A stretch of DNA of 64,000 nt from Dawidia cretensis (GCF_018598175.1 NZ_JAHESE010000024.1:1-64000); one strand, 5' to 3'; positions 26,538 through 36,028 are shown, counted from the first letter of the stretch. Program-made: numbers and translations. Notes: generated by a model from the sequence alone, not told the origin.

Positions 26538-27053
26538 TCAGGAGTTTTTGTTCACAGATTCTAAAAACAACACTTTATGAGGAGCCAGTTTTTCCTTGAG
26601 CTTTTGCAATCCGGTGCTGATATGTTTCTCAACCGTTTTTACCGAAACGTTCAGTGTCTCCGCTATTTCCTCATACGTGAGGCCATCTTGTTTACTGAGT
26701 ATAAATACTTCCCGGCATTTATCCGGTAAACCAAGGATAGCAGACTCTAATAAATACTTTGGAAAATGCTGATCATGTATGGGATCATTCTGGTTAACCG
26801 GTAACTCCGGCACGACTCTCACAAATCTTTTAGTATCTCGTAAATAAGTAATCGATTTGTTTTTTATCGCATGAAATGCAAAGACTTCAAATGACTCGAT
26901 ATGATCAATCCGTTGATCCTTCCACACATTTGCAAAGAAATTTTGAACAATGTCCTTTGACTGCTCCTTATCTTTGGTAATGGTATAAGAATATTTTACC
27001 AAAGGGATAAAATGACACTCAAACAATTTCCTGAAATCTGCTATTCTTTCCAT
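26538..27053 (-). CDS. FecI-like ECF sigma factor
   Basis: 171-aa sigma-70-family factor with region 2 (YSYTITKDKEQSKDIVQNFFANVWKD) and region 4 (LPDKCREVFILSKQDGLTYEEIAETLNVSVKTVEKHISTGLQKLKEKL). First gene of the five-gene minus-strand operon with FecR, TonB receptor, DUF4249 and the serine hydrolase. By analogy with Fec-type systems, it should activate the receptor operon when substrate is bound. Confidence 0.92.
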   Translation of the reverse strand: MERIADFRKLFECHFIPLVKYSYTITKDKEQSKDIVQNFFANVWKDQRIDHIESFEVFAFHAIKNKSITYLRDTKRFVRVVPELPVNQNDPIHDQHFPKYLLESAILGLPDKCREVFILSKQDGLTYEEIAETLNVSVKTVEKHISTGLQKLKEKLAPHKVLFLESVNKNS

Positions 27054-27210
27054 ACAATTCAGACATAAGACCCATGAAGATCGCTTCTCCCTACTTTTTT
27101 TGCCGAAAAAATTTCAATCCCGCTCGAACTCACCAAAATCGCCTATTTGTAATAACCTGCAGCCCAACGTGGTGAGTCAATGATATTTAACACGACGACC
27201 ATACCAATGA

Positions 27211-27242
27211 AAAGGCCTGTGCTACAAAGCACAGGCCCTTTC
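27211..27242 (-). terminator. Terminator of the TPR membrane protein operon
   Basis: Perfect 10-bp stem (27214-27223 with 27228-27237) with a 4-base loop. On the minus strand it is followed by TTTT, which fits termination of the long minus-strand gene run ending at 27299. Confidence 0.8.
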
Positions 27243-27298
27243 CTCGCCAAAGCTAAATCTCCTCTAAAATCTCAACCTGTATTTCGAAATACCAGGCC

Positions 27299-30238
27299 TT
27301 AAGGCCGGATTACCCGCAACCGCTCCTCCGCATTGACAGCATACTCATCAAGGCCCTGCCGCCACGCCTCCTCGGCGTACGCCTTCAACAACCGGTACGA
27401 GTTAGCATTCACCTGGATCGCTTCCGACAGAATGGTATAGGGGCGCGTGTCTTTCGGATTATGGCGACGGTAATAATCGGCTGCCGCCAGAATCCCCTCC
27501 TCGTAATACGGGTTATACCGGGCCAGTACTGCATAGTGCTGGCGTGCCTTGGTGGTGTCGCCGCTTGATTCGCTTAGCAGCGCGGTATAGAATATCTTTT
27601 CCAGCGGGCGACGGTAGTCGAACGTAACGCCTTTGTTGATCTGGCCGGCCAGTGCACGCAACTCGCGGCGGGCGGCGAGCATGCGAAGCTCAAATTGCTG
27701 CACGTCGTCATATAACAGGGCGTCGGTCAGCTCCAACCCGGCAATGCGTTGAAAGAGTTTTATAGCGGGTATAAATTCCTCCGCCTGGTAATAGCGGCGG
27801 CTTCTGTCTAACAGGGCTTGCGCCTTGTAGTTTGCATTCTCAAACGTATTGGCCAGCCTGTCGAACAGGGCGGAATCCGGCAGGTCTAACCGGTACCGGC
27901 AGAACTGGTACTTCTCAGCGTCGTTTAGCTCCAGGGCGTATTGTACAGGCAACACCAGGATCTTCTGGATGCTGGCGGCAATGGCGCGCTGGTTCTCGTC
28001 CGGGCCGGTAGACACAACGTACCACGCGGCCAACGCTTCGGGACTACGCGCTTCGGTCAATGCAATGGCATTATAAAACTTGGCGTCTTTGTAATCGTAG
28101 GTATCGGCATACGTAAAATAGCTGGAAGCACGCTCCGGATCGCCCTGATCCAGTGCCCACAGGCCCATGATGTAGTTAAACTTGCCCTGGTGGGCCTGGC
28201 TGAGGTATACCTGCTCGGCCAACAGCTGCAGCGCCTGCGCCACATTGCCCTGGTGATAATACCCATACGATAGCGTTGCTTTTAACGCTTCGCTATACGA
28301 AGCATTAACCGAATCGGCCGCGAGGCGATAGGCGGCATTCAGGAACGTAGTATCCAGCGACCGCACGTGGTATAATATATAGTTGTTCAACAGCGTCGCC
28401 GTTTGAAGATTCAGCACCGTATTCGCCAGGGGGCGGATGTCTTGCCGCAGGGTGTCGCGGTAGAGTGATGCGAGCGCCAACGCATTGGCCTGCGTGCTGG
28501 GTGCCTTGGCACCAAACGCGCTAAGCGTAGAGTCGGTCTTAAAGAATGGAATGCGCTCGGCAGCGACCAGGGCAAAGAAGTTGGTCTCCGCGGCGTCTTT
28601 TGACACGGCTTTTTCTTTCGCCCGGCTCAGGTATACCAGCGACGAATCGATGTTGTGCGTCGCCGTATACGCACGCCCCAGGTTGTTTAAGATCGGTCCG
28701 GAGTTGGCGAACTGCCTGTGTGCGAGCCGTAAAGACTCGATGGCCCCAAATGTATCGCCTTGCCACGAAAGCAAGTTGGCGGCATTTGCCAGCGAGTACG
28801 GCGTGGGATTCACCAGGTTGGCAGCGGCGTAGTGCTGTTGCGCACCTTCAAAGTCCAGCTGTGCGGCCTTCATTGTGCCCAGCGCATAGTGGGCGCGGTT
28901 GCTGTACGGGGCATAGTGGCTGGACTGCTCGTAAAACGATTGGGCATACTGCTCGTTGCCTAGCTGTGCGTACAAGTCACCCGTGGCATTGTAAAAACCC
29001 GCCATGCCGTTGTATATATACGCATGCCAGTCGGACACAAAGACAAATCCGAGCATGGCGATGGTTCCGGCCAACCGGTAGGTGAAATACGGCATGCGGT
29101 TAGGCGTGTACAGTACCTTGTACACCTGCATGCTGCGGGCCATCATCAGAATAAAGTTCGAGAAGATATAGGTCACAAAAATGACTCCATACGCGGTGTG
29201 GCTAAAAATGATCGCATCGCCTACGATCTCCAGTGCCGGGCCGTTGGCATTACCCAGCAGCTGACCCACGGTGGCAAAACAGATCGCACCCAGCGCGAGA
29301 TAGAAATACGCACCGGCAGGCCGGAACGCGATGATGTCCGCATAGATCGGCTCGCGGTGGCGAAAGCCCCAGATACCCAGCACGGCCGACACGGTCAAAA
29401 GCAGGTACAGGTTGATGTATACAAAATTCCAATCGATCAGCTCCAACCGGTGCATACACGTTATAACCAGGTTGGCAAAATAGATCAGGCTGATGATACA
29501 GAAATGGCGCAGGCTTTTGGAAGAGCCCCCGCTGGTGATGGCCAGGAATCCTGCAAAGATTTCGTGGGCCACGAGTATAATAAACAACACCGACAGCACC
29601 AGCGCGGGGGCATAGGCCGTTACCGCCAGGTGATGAAACGGTTGCTCCACAGACGACAGCATAGCCACCAAACCTCCCAGCACCGCCGTGACGGCGGCAA
29701 ACACCAGCAACCGTAGGCCTGGCGAGATATGCGCGGCAAACCTTGCAAAGTAAAATGCCGGCACGGTATATACGATCAGCACAACCACGATGGGAATCCG
29801 ATTATACTGCCCCATCAGTCCGAGCACCTCCAATCGTAGCGCGACCAGGAGTAAAATAAAAATACCCATAGCCATCAGGAACCAGAAACGCTCCATCGTA
29901 CTGATAACGGTGATCAACACGGTCAGGCCAATGGCCAGCACGGCCAGGAAAATGTACGACGCCGTCGTGTTAGGAGTCAGCATGCTGCCGTTGAAGTAGT
30001 CAAAGACAACATAGCTCTCGGCGGGCACCTGCAGTTGAAACGGCCCCAGGCGGAAAATATGTACGTTGGTCTCGACGACCTTTTGCTCTTGTACATTGTC
30101 CCACGTCAGTATGCCGTCCAGGCCCTGAAAGTAGGAAAACCACAAAAAGGTCAGCGAGGCAAAGAAAAGCAACGCGGCCCCATACCATAAGCGACGTTCG
30201 CCACGGGGCCATAGTTTCCAGAAAAAGCGGGATTGCAT
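27299..30238 (-). CDS. Large multi-pass membrane protein with C-terminal TPR repeats
   Basis: 979 aa. The N-terminal ~420 residues are almost entirely hydrophobic, with about 11-12 predicted membrane helices. A soluble domain of helix-turn-helix repeats with TPR character follows, to about residue 970 (DLYAQLGNEQYAQSFYEQSSHYAPYSNRAHYALGTMKAA is the first clear pair). There is no catalytic motif, and I do not recognise a named family. The build suggests an integral-membrane scaffold with a protein-interaction domain on one side. It lies 10 bases downstream of gatC and ends a run of six minus-strand genes. Confidence 0.75.
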   Translation of the reverse strand: MQSRFFWKLWPRGERRLWYGAALLFFASLTFLWFSYFQGLDGILTWDNVQEQKVVETNVHIFRLGPFQLQVPAESYVVFDYFNGSMLTPNTTASYIFLAVLAIGLTVLITVISTMERFWFLMAMGIFILLLVALRLEVLGLMGQYNRIPIVVVLIVYTVPAFYFARFAAHISPGLRLLVFAAVTAVLGGLVAMLSSVEQPFHHLAVTAYAPALVLSVLFIILVAHEIFAGFLAITSGGSSKSLRHFCIISLIYFANLVITCMHRLELIDWNFVYINLYLLLTVSAVLGIWGFRHREPIYADIIAFRPAGAYFYLALGAICFATVGQLLGNANGPALEIVGDAIIFSHTAYGVIFVTYIFSNFILMMARSMQVYKVLYTPNRMPYFTYRLAGTIAMLGFVFVSDWHAYIYNGMAGFYNATGDLYAQLGNEQYAQSFYEQSSHYAPYSNRAHYALGTMKAAQLDFEGAQQHYAAANLVNPTPYSLANAANLLSWQGDTFGAIESLRLAHRQFANSGPILNNLGRAYTATHNIDSSLVYLSRAKEKAVSKDAAETNFFALVAAERIPFFKTDSTLSAFGAKAPSTQANALALASLYRDTLRQDIRPLANTVLNLQTATLLNNYILYHVRSLDTTFLNAAYRLAADSVNASYSEALKATLSYGYYHQGNVAQALQLLAEQVYLSQAHQGKFNYIMGLWALDQGDPERASSYFTYADTYDYKDAKFYNAIALTEARSPEALAAWYVVSTGPDENQRAIAASIQKILVLPVQYALELNDAEKYQFCRYRLDLPDSALFDRLANTFENANYKAQALLDRSRRYYQAEEFIPAIKLFQRIAGLELTDALLYDDVQQFELRMLAARRELRALAGQINKGVTFDYRRPLEKIFYTALLSESSGDTTKARQHYAVLARYNPYYEEGILAAADYYRRHNPKDTRPYTILSEAIQVNANSYRLLKAYAEEAWRQGLDEYAVNAEERLRVIRP

Positions 30239-30247
30239 GTAGCGGGG

Positions 30248-30535
30248 TTATTCCAGTACCTTGGGTACGCGGAAGTAATCGGAGTCTTTTTTGGGAGCGT
30301 TGCGCAGGGCACGCTCGTGGCTGAGATGTTCTTTTACCTCGTCCTCGCGCAGTACGTTAATCTCGTGGCTCATCGTCGTGAGCGGTTCCACGCCTTCCGT
30401 ATCGACCTCTTTTAGTTTTTCTACCCAGTCAACGATGGCCGTCATGTCCTGCATCATCTTGGCAGCGTCTTTCTCATCAAATTCGAGACGGGACAGGTGA
30501 GCGATTTTATCCAATAGTGCGCGGTCGATCTTCAT
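30248..30535 (-). CDS. gatC: Aspartyl/glutamyl-tRNA amidotransferase subunit C
   Basis: GatC stabilises the GatCAB complex that converts Glu-tRNA(Gln) (and Asp-tRNA(Asn)) to the amidated form. 95 aa from the ATG at 30535, normal size. Family features: N-terminal MKIDRALLDKIAHLSRLEFDE, middle VDWVEKLKEVDTEGVEPLTT and C-terminal LREDEV...APKKDSDYFRVPKVLE. The frame continues upstream to 30625, but that stretch lies in the acyltransferase gene. gatA and gatB are not in the window. An asnS gene is present at 63.3 kb. Confidence 0.93.
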   Translation of the reverse strand: MKIDRALLDKIAHLSRLEFDEKDAAKMMQDMTAIVDWVEKLKEVDTEGVEPLTTMSHEINVLREDEVKEHLSHERALRNAPKKDSDYFRVPKVLE

Positions 30536-31298
30536 AGTTGTGAACGTTTGTGGGCTGCAAAGCAGTGGTCTTTCCCTGCAACTGCTGTCGCAGCTCGGCG
30601 GCAATGACGGCAAATGTTCGTTCACGAAGCGTACCGATGTCCTCTACCGTCAGACCGGTGGTTTCGATCGGCTCGTGAAAGATCACGTGCAGCGGATGCC
30701 ATCGCAGCAGGAATTGATCCGGCGGCAAAATTATCCAATTGTATGGAATCGTGACAGGCACGATGGGAATTTGTTTCTCGATGGCTACCCGGAATGCGCC
30801 ATCCTTAAAACGCGCCAGAACGGGCTCCTTGAGCGTGATAATCCCCCCTTCCGGAAAGATTACCAGGCTTTTACCTTCGTCTATCGCCTCCAGCGACCGT
30901 TTCATGGAGGTGTACCGGCTGCGCATGCTCTGGCGGTCGACCGTGATGTGCAGCCGCTCGTACATGTAGCCAAACACAGGTATTTTGCTAATGCCACTCT
31001 TGCCCACAAAAATGGCATTCAGGTAGTTGAGGCCCATGGCGGGAATGTCGATGTACGAAAAATGGTTGGGGCAGAAAACATACTGGCGTTTCGGGTCCAG
31101 CGGCTGCCGGTACACCATCCGGTAGGGCATGCCAATAAAAAGAAACATCAGCCGCGCCCACCATCGGTTAAAGACCCCCACCAGCCGGAACGCGCGGGGG
31201 AATAGTATCGGGATTGCCAGCAATGGGCAAATGAGCGCGAACAGCACTGAAAAAACCAGTACACCATATACGGTATGTGCCCACCGGACTACTTTCAT
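30507..31298 (-). CDS. 1-acyl-sn-glycerol-3-phosphate acyltransferase (PlsC family)
   Basis: Acylates lysophosphatidic acid or a related lysolipid at the inner membrane in phospholipid synthesis. 263 aa with an N-terminal hydrophobic segment (about 10-33). The acyltransferase motifs are NHFSYID at 78-84 (His/Asp catalytic pair, HX4D) and FPEGG at 148-152, with IPIVPVTI as the motif IV region. Overlaps gatC by 29 bases. A TATCTTCG element lies about 9 bases upstream of the start on the minus strand. Confidence 0.9.
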   Translation of the reverse strand: MKVVRWAHTVYGVLVFSVLFALICPLLAIPILFPRAFRLVGVFNRWWARLMFLFIGMPYRMVYRQPLDPKRQYVFCPNHFSYIDIPAMGLNYLNAIFVGKSGISKIPVFGYMYERLHITVDRQSMRSRYTSMKRSLEAIDEGKSLVIFPEGGIITLKEPVLARFKDGAFRVAIEKQIPIVPVTIPYNWIILPPDQFLLRWHPLHVIFHEPIETTGLTVEDIGTLRERTFAVIAAELRQQLQGKTTALQPTNVHNYEDRPRTIG

Positions 31299-31321
31299 AC
31301 GTACTTACGAAGATAACACAT

Positions 31322-31876
31322 TCAAGCCATTTGAATGATACACCGCTCGGCCCGCAGCATCTCCGTCGCCTGACTGAGGTCTACGGTGGACTTGGCGTCG
31401 TGCATCTCCTCCTTCATTTTCTGGCGGATCTCTTTCATGCGCATCGCCTCGATAAACCGACGCACCTGTTCGCCATCCTCCAGGATCAGCGGTGGTACCG
31501 TTACGGGCTTGTCGTTGTCACCCTTGGCCACCATGGTGAAGTACGACGAATTGGTATGCTTGACCGTACCCAGTTTGACATTCTGCGACTCTACGCGTAT
31601 TCCTACGATCATCGACGAGTTGCCCACATAGTTTACCGATGCGTGCAGCGAAACGAGCTCGCCTACCTCTACGGGTTGTAAGAACTCCACCTTGTCGACG
31701 GTAACCGTCACGCAGTACGTGCCCGCATGGCGGCTGGCGCAGGCGTAGGCCACCTTGTCCATGAGTGAAAGTAAAATGCCTCCGTGGATCTTGCCGCCAA
31801 AGTTGGCGTACGCGGGGATCATCAGCTCGGTAATCGTGGTTTGAGAAACCCGTACAGCTTTGCCTGTCATAGTCAC
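31322..31876 (-). CDS. Acyl-CoA thioesterase, hotdog fold
   Basis: 184 aa, hotdog-fold thioesterase of the YciA/ACOT type, hydrolysing acyl-CoA to free acid and CoA in the cytosol. The N-terminal half has the family core: TELMIPAYANFGGKIHGGILLSLMDKVAYACASRHAG and VTVTVDKVEFLQPVEVGEL. The C-terminal ~50 residues are helical and charged, longer than the minimal domain. It is in a minus-strand run with lipid and transport genes, so a role in lipid or CoA balance is likely. It is not PaaI by sequence. Confidence 0.9.
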   Translation of the reverse strand: MTMTGKAVRVSQTTITELMIPAYANFGGKIHGGILLSLMDKVAYACASRHAGTYCVTVTVDKVEFLQPVEVGELVSLHASVNYVGNSSMIVGIRVESQNVKLGTVKHTNSSYFTMVAKGDNDKPVTVPPLILEDGEQVRRFIEAMRMKEIRQKMKEEMHDAKSTVDLSQATEMLRAERCIIQMA

Positions 31877-31915
31877 AAATGATTCGGTAGGTATAGAAAT
31901 GAAATTAGTAAATTC

Positions 31916-33244
31916 TTACGGTATACGGCGCATCGCCCAACGCAGCCGGATGAACAGGGCCGTCGCGGTGAGCGTCAGCCCCACCACCAGTCCCCACCAG
32001 ATGCCGACCGGTCCGACGCCTGCGCGAAAACCCAGCCAGTACCCCAACGGTAACCCGATGGCCCAGTACGACAGGAAGATAAACAGCGACGGAATCTTTA
32101 CATCTTGCAGACCACGCAACGCCGAAGCGCAGACCACCTGCATGCCATCGGAAAGTTGAAATACGCCCGCGATGATCAGCAACGTAGCCGCCAGCGGCAC
32201 GACGTTGGCATCGCGTACATACCAGGTGGGCAGCACCTCGTGGAACACCACAAAGATCACCGCGCAGATACTCATAAACGCCATCGCCATGGCAATCAGC
32301 GTGTACGTCGCCCGGCGCATATTGATGCCGTCCCCGCGCCCGAGGTAATAGCCCACGCGCACGGTGGCCGCGGCGCCCAGGCCGGCAGTAGTCATGTAGC
32401 TGAGCGATGCCAGGTTGAGGGCGATTTGGTGTGCGGCTTGCACACGTGCGCCAAACCACCCCATCATGACCAGCGAAAAGTCAAACGCGGCCGCCTCGAA
32501 AATAAACTGCACGCCGCTGGGTATGCCGATGCCCAGCAGCCGGCGGAACAGCGGACGTGAATATGCGCCTGTGCCAAAACCGGCGCGGAAGCCGCGAAAG
32601 AAAGGCAGCGCATATACCAGCGCGGCCATGGCCAATGCCATAAATACGCGCGATGTAAACGTAGCCCACGCCGCACCGGTAAGGCCCAGCGCCGGCATAC
32701 CGTAGTGCCCATAAATAAAAACATAATTCAGCAGCACATTCAGCGCGTTGGCCGCCACCATGACAATGAGCGCCACACGTGTGTTGGACATACCCTCTGC
32801 AAATTGTTTGAAGGTCTGAAAGATCATGATGGGCACCAGTGACCAGGCCACAATGTCGAGGAAGGGCAACGCTTGCGCTATCACAGCATTCGATTGCCCC
32901 ATATAATACAAAGCATGTTTACCGATGGACACCACGCCCACCAGCACGAGCGCATTCAGCATATTCACCACCAGGCCGTGTCGCAGTACCGCCGCGATGG
33001 TGGTATTGTCGCCGGCACCGTGCGCGGCGGCAACGAGTGGCGTCATGGCAAACGACACGCCAATGCCGAACAACATAAAGACGTTAAAGACAACCAGCGC
33101 GAGCCCGGCGGCGGCCAGCGACTCTGCGCCCAGGTGGCCGACCATCATGGTGTCGGTTACGCCCATGAGTACGTGCCCGAGGTTGCTCAGCATCACTGGC
33201 AACGCCAGGATAAGGTTTTCCCGGAAGTGCGCGCGTAAGGTCAT
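31916..33244 (-). CDS. MATE-family multidrug efflux transporter
   Basis: 442-aa inner-membrane cation antiporter of the MATE family (NorM type) with about 12 membrane helices in two similar halves. The first half begins LALPVMLSNLGHVLMGVTDTMMVGHLG, a typical MATE start. The second half carries the repeat-related IPSGVQFIFEAAAFDFSLVMMGWFGA. Probably exports cationic drugs in exchange for H+ or Na+. Overlaps the NUDIX gene by 4 bases. Confidence 0.93.
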   Translation of the reverse strand: MTLRAHFRENLILALPVMLSNLGHVLMGVTDTMMVGHLGAESLAAAGLALVVFNVFMLFGIGVSFAMTPLVAAAHGAGDNTTIAAVLRHGLVVNMLNALVLVGVVSIGKHALYYMGQSNAVIAQALPFLDIVAWSLVPIMIFQTFKQFAEGMSNTRVALIVMVAANALNVLLNYVFIYGHYGMPALGLTGAAWATFTSRVFMALAMAALVYALPFFRGFRAGFGTGAYSRPLFRRLLGIGIPSGVQFIFEAAAFDFSLVMMGWFGARVQAAHQIALNLASLSYMTTAGLGAAATVRVGYYLGRGDGINMRRATYTLIAMAMAFMSICAVIFVVFHEVLPTWYVRDANVVPLAATLLIIAGVFQLSDGMQVVCASALRGLQDVKIPSLFIFLSYWAIGLPLGYWLGFRAGVGPVGIWWGLVVGLTLTATALFIRLRWAMRRIP

Positions 33245-33798
33245 GCCAGCCCCTTTGTGCGGGCCAGTGCCAGCAGACCGACCATGCTCATGCTGTCGGT
33301 TATCTCACTGCGCATGACCATATCAACAGCTTCTTTTAGCGGCAACCGGCGCACTTGCAAATCAGCTTCGCTTTCTTCCAATGCCCGGGGGCCGGCCTCC
33401 AGCTCTTCGGCCAGAAAGATAAATCCCCCTTCATCGGTCACGGAATTGGATGTGTGCACTTTCACCAACAACGACCACTTGCGGGCGATGAGCCCCGTTT
33501 CTTCCCGCAGCTCGCGCTGCGCGGCGACGAGCGGGTCTTCGCCGGCCGGTGCGCCTCCTTCGGGAATCTCCCAGTGAAATTCTTCCAGCGTGTAGCGGAA
33601 TTGTCCAACCAGCCACGTGTAGCCTTCGGCGTCCAACGCTACAACGCCAATGGCAATATTTTTAAAATGTACCTTGCCATAAATGCCGCGGCCGCCGCCG
33701 GGGTTTATGACCTGGTACTCGGTTACGTTGATCCACGGGTTGTCATATTTTTCTGCGCCCGACAACGTTGTCCAGGGGTTTGCACGCTTCTCTGCCAT
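33241..33798 (-). CDS. NUDIX hydrolase (ADP-ribose pyrophosphatase-like)
   Basis: 185 aa. A complete NUDIX box is visible: GGAPAGEDPLVAAQRELREE followed by TGL, within a domain that starts with a substrate-side WLVGQFRYTLEEFHWEIPEGG segment, as in ADP-sugar hydrolases. It cleaves nucleoside diphosphates linked to another group; ADP-ribose is the likely class, not proven. First gene of the minus-strand run down to 27.3 kb and translationally coupled to the MATE gene. Confidence 0.9.
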   Translation of the reverse strand: MAEKRANPWTTLSGAEKYDNPWINVTEYQVINPGGGRGIYGKVHFKNIAIGVVALDAEGYTWLVGQFRYTLEEFHWEIPEGGAPAGEDPLVAAQRELREETGLIARKWSLLVKVHTSNSVTDEGGFIFLAEELEAGPRALEESEADLQVRRLPLKEAVDMVMRSEITDSMSMVGLLALARTKGLA

Positions 33799-33866
33799 AA
33801 AAAACTCGTAGCCGGCAATATATCACATTTTTTCTGCGCCCGACTTTCCTTATTTTTACCCCGCTC

Positions 33867-34463
33867 ATGTTACTCGCCTCCTTTTCCGACGACCATATTG
33901 AAGCTGGCTGCGATGAAGCCGGACGCGGCTGCCTGGCAGGGCCGGTCGTGGCGGCCGCCGTCGTACTCCCAAAAAAATACAAACATCCGCTGCTAAACGA
34001 TTCCAAACAGCTTGGTAAAGCGGAACGCGAGCTGTTGCGCATCGATGTGCAGCGCGATGCCCTGGCGTGGGCTGTCGCAGAAATCAGCAACGAAGAAATC
34101 GACACCATCAACATTCTGAACGCGTCGTTCAAAGCCATGCACCACGCCATCGCACGGCTCACGGTTACACCTACGTTGCTGCTCATTGACGGCAACCGGT
34201 TTGTGCCGTACCTGGACATCCGTCACGAATGCATCATTAAAGGCGACGGCAAATATTTGGCCATCGCGGCAGCCTCGATTCTGGCTAAAACCTATCGCGA
34301 CGACCTCATGACATCCCTGGCTGCGCACTATCCCGGTTATAGCTGGGAAACCAATGCCGGCTATCCCACCGATGCACACCGCAATGGCATTCGCGCGCAG
34401 GGCATCACCCCGTATCATCGCAAATCCTTTACACTTCTTCCCGAGCAACTCGAGTTGTTTTGA
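33867..34463 (+). CDS. rnhB: Ribonuclease HII
   Basis: Endonuclease that cuts the RNA strand of RNA/DNA hybrids, including single misincorporated ribonucleotides. 198 aa, normal. Active-site motif DEAGRG at 16-21 (Asp16, Glu17), then the third Asp in LLIDGN and KGDGKYLAIAAASILAKTYRD. Starts at the ATG at 33867, close behind TATTTTTA, a weak -7 element. Divergent from the NUDIX gene. Confidence 0.95.
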   Translation: MLLASFSDDHIEAGCDEAGRGCLAGPVVAAAVVLPKKYKHPLLNDSKQLGKAERELLRIDVQRDALAWAVAEISNEEIDTINILNASFKAMHHAIARLTVTPTLLLIDGNRFVPYLDIRHECIIKGDGKYLAIAAASILAKTYRDDLMTSLAAHYPGYSWETNAGYPTDAHRNGIRAQGITPYHRKSFTLLPEQLELF

Positions 34464-34598
34464 GGCCGTTCGCGCCGGCCACCACTTTCCGGTGAGGACC
34501 GGTCTGAACCGTGGAGGCACGTCTATCAACCTTTCATCCTGAAAACAATTCCTCCACCCACCCGGATACTTCTATATTGAATGCCAACAACCCTCGTC

Positions 34599-36014
34599 AT
34601 GAAAAGAATTTTACTCATACTGCTGTTGCTTCCCGCTGTGCACACACGTGCACAAACGGTTCCACCCGCATATGCCGAAGCCATCAAACTGCTTGACTTT
34701 TGGTTTGATGCGCAAACTGATTACGACAGGCTGCCCGGCATTTCAGTAGGCATTGTAAAAGATCAGGAACTGCTTTGGAGCAAAGGCTATGGCAAAGCGG
34801 ATATAGCCAAAAAGATTCCCGCCGACGCCAGTACACTTTATAGCATCTGTTCTATTTCCAAGTTGTTTACCTCTGTGGCGGTATTGCAACTGCGCGACGC
34901 CGGCAAGCTGCGCCTCGATGACGACGTGGCGTCGCTCCTGCCGTGGTTCTCCATCAAACAAGCACATCCGGGCAGCGCGCCCATCACTGTACGCACATTG
35001 CTTACCCACTCTTCCGGCTTGCCACGCGAGATCGATTTTCCGTATTGGACCGAAAACAACTTTCCTTCGAAAGAACAGGTCGTCGAGAAAATAAAACAAC
35101 AGCAAACACTTTATCCGGCGTCGACATATTTTCAATACAGCAACCTCGGCATTTCATTGCTGGGCTATATCGTTGAAGAGGTAAGTGGTATGTCGTATAC
35201 ACAGTACGTGGAAGAACACATTTTGCGGCCGCTCAAGTTGCTTCATACGCATACGACGTTTCCCACAGGGGAAACAGAAAAGGTCGCGGGCGGTTATAGT
35301 GAATTAAGCCGCAAAGGCGAGCGCCGGCCGATACCGCGGTTTGACACCAAAGGCATTACGCCCGCGGCGGGATATACTTCTACCGTAGAAGACCTGGCAC
35401 GCTTTGCGTCGTGGCAATTCCGGTTGCTGGAAAAAAATGACGGCACCGAAATATTGCGCGCATCCACCCTCCGGGAAATGCAGCAAGTGCAATACATGGA
35501 CCCCAATTGGAAAACAAGCTGGGGCCTTGGTTTCAAGATCACCCACACCGACAACAAAACCTTTGTGAGCCACAGCGGTTATTGTCCCGGCTACCAAAGC
35601 CTCATCATTCTCAGTCCGCAAGACAAGCTTGCGTTTATTGTATTGATCAATGCCATCGGCACCGACCCGAATAAATATTATGAAGGCATGCGCGCCATGC
35701 TGGCCAAAGCATGCGAAGACAAACCCTCCGACAAAGTGGATGCTTCGTTGGTGCCGTTCTGCGGACTCTACGGCGGTCAGCCGTGGGGCTCGGAGCTTGC
35801 GGTATCGACCTGGGGTGATAAGCTTGCCACCATGTTCCTGCCGGCGGACAATCCTAAACATGCGCTGATCCTATGGAAACGTACACAAGACAATACATTC
35901 CGCCGCATTCGCGACGACGGCGAGCTGGGCGAAGAGCTATATTTTGAACGCGATAAAGACGGACGGATCCAAAAGCTTTGGTGGAATAGCAATTACCGGT
36001 ATCGGCTCAAGTAA
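34599..36014 (+). CDS. Exported serine hydrolase, class C beta-lactamase fold
   Basis: 471 aa from the ATG at 34599, which gives a signal peptide (MKRILLILLLLPAVHTRAQ); an upstream ATG at 34581 adds six residues. Motifs: SISK at 85-88, YSN at 180-182 and HSG in FVSHSGYCPGY. A C-terminal DUF3471-like beta segment (about 375-470) follows the hydrolase domain. Likely periplasmic or outer-membrane esterase or peptidase; the substrate is unknown. It is not related in position to the serine hydrolase at 21.1 kb. Confidence 0.88.
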   Translation: MKRILLILLLLPAVHTRAQTVPPAYAEAIKLLDFWFDAQTDYDRLPGISVGIVKDQELLWSKGYGKADIAKKIPADASTLYSICSISKLFTSVAVLQLRDAGKLRLDDDVASLLPWFSIKQAHPGSAPITVRTLLTHSSGLPREIDFPYWTENNFPSKEQVVEKIKQQQTLYPASTYFQYSNLGISLLGYIVEEVSGMSYTQYVEEHILRPLKLLHTHTTFPTGETEKVAGGYSELSRKGERRPIPRFDTKGITPAAGYTSTVEDLARFASWQFRLLEKNDGTEILRASTLREMQQVQYMDPNWKTSWGLGFKITHTDNKTFVSHSGYCPGYQSLIILSPQDKLAFIVLINAIGTDPNKYYEGMRAMLAKACEDKPSDKVDASLVPFCGLYGGQPWGSELAVSTWGDKLATMFLPADNPKHALILWKRTQDNTFRRIRDDGELGEELYFERDKDGRIQKLWWNSNYRYRLK

Positions 36015-36016
36015 GC

Positions 36017-36024
36017 TATCTTTG
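36017..36024 (+). promoter_or_regulatory. -7 box immediately before the NRDE gene
   Basis: TATCTTTG ends only 4 bases before the ATG at 36029, so transcription from it would start at or next to the start codon. No good TTTG -33 box at 17-23 bases. Confidence 0.5.
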
Positions 36025-36028
36025 CACC

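Noticed and set aside
27262-27301. In the frame next to the TPR gene's end, the minus strand reads NPALRPGISKYRLRF and then a stop, similar to an outer-membrane barrel C terminus.
   Set aside because: It covers only about 20 codons, has no barrel sequence upstream in that frame, and overlaps the end of a well-supported gene; most likely chance.
29024-29716. 230-codon plus-strand frame opposite the TPR membrane protein.
   Set aside because: Rich in His, Arg and Gln, as expected for the complement of a hydrophobic gene; no start context.
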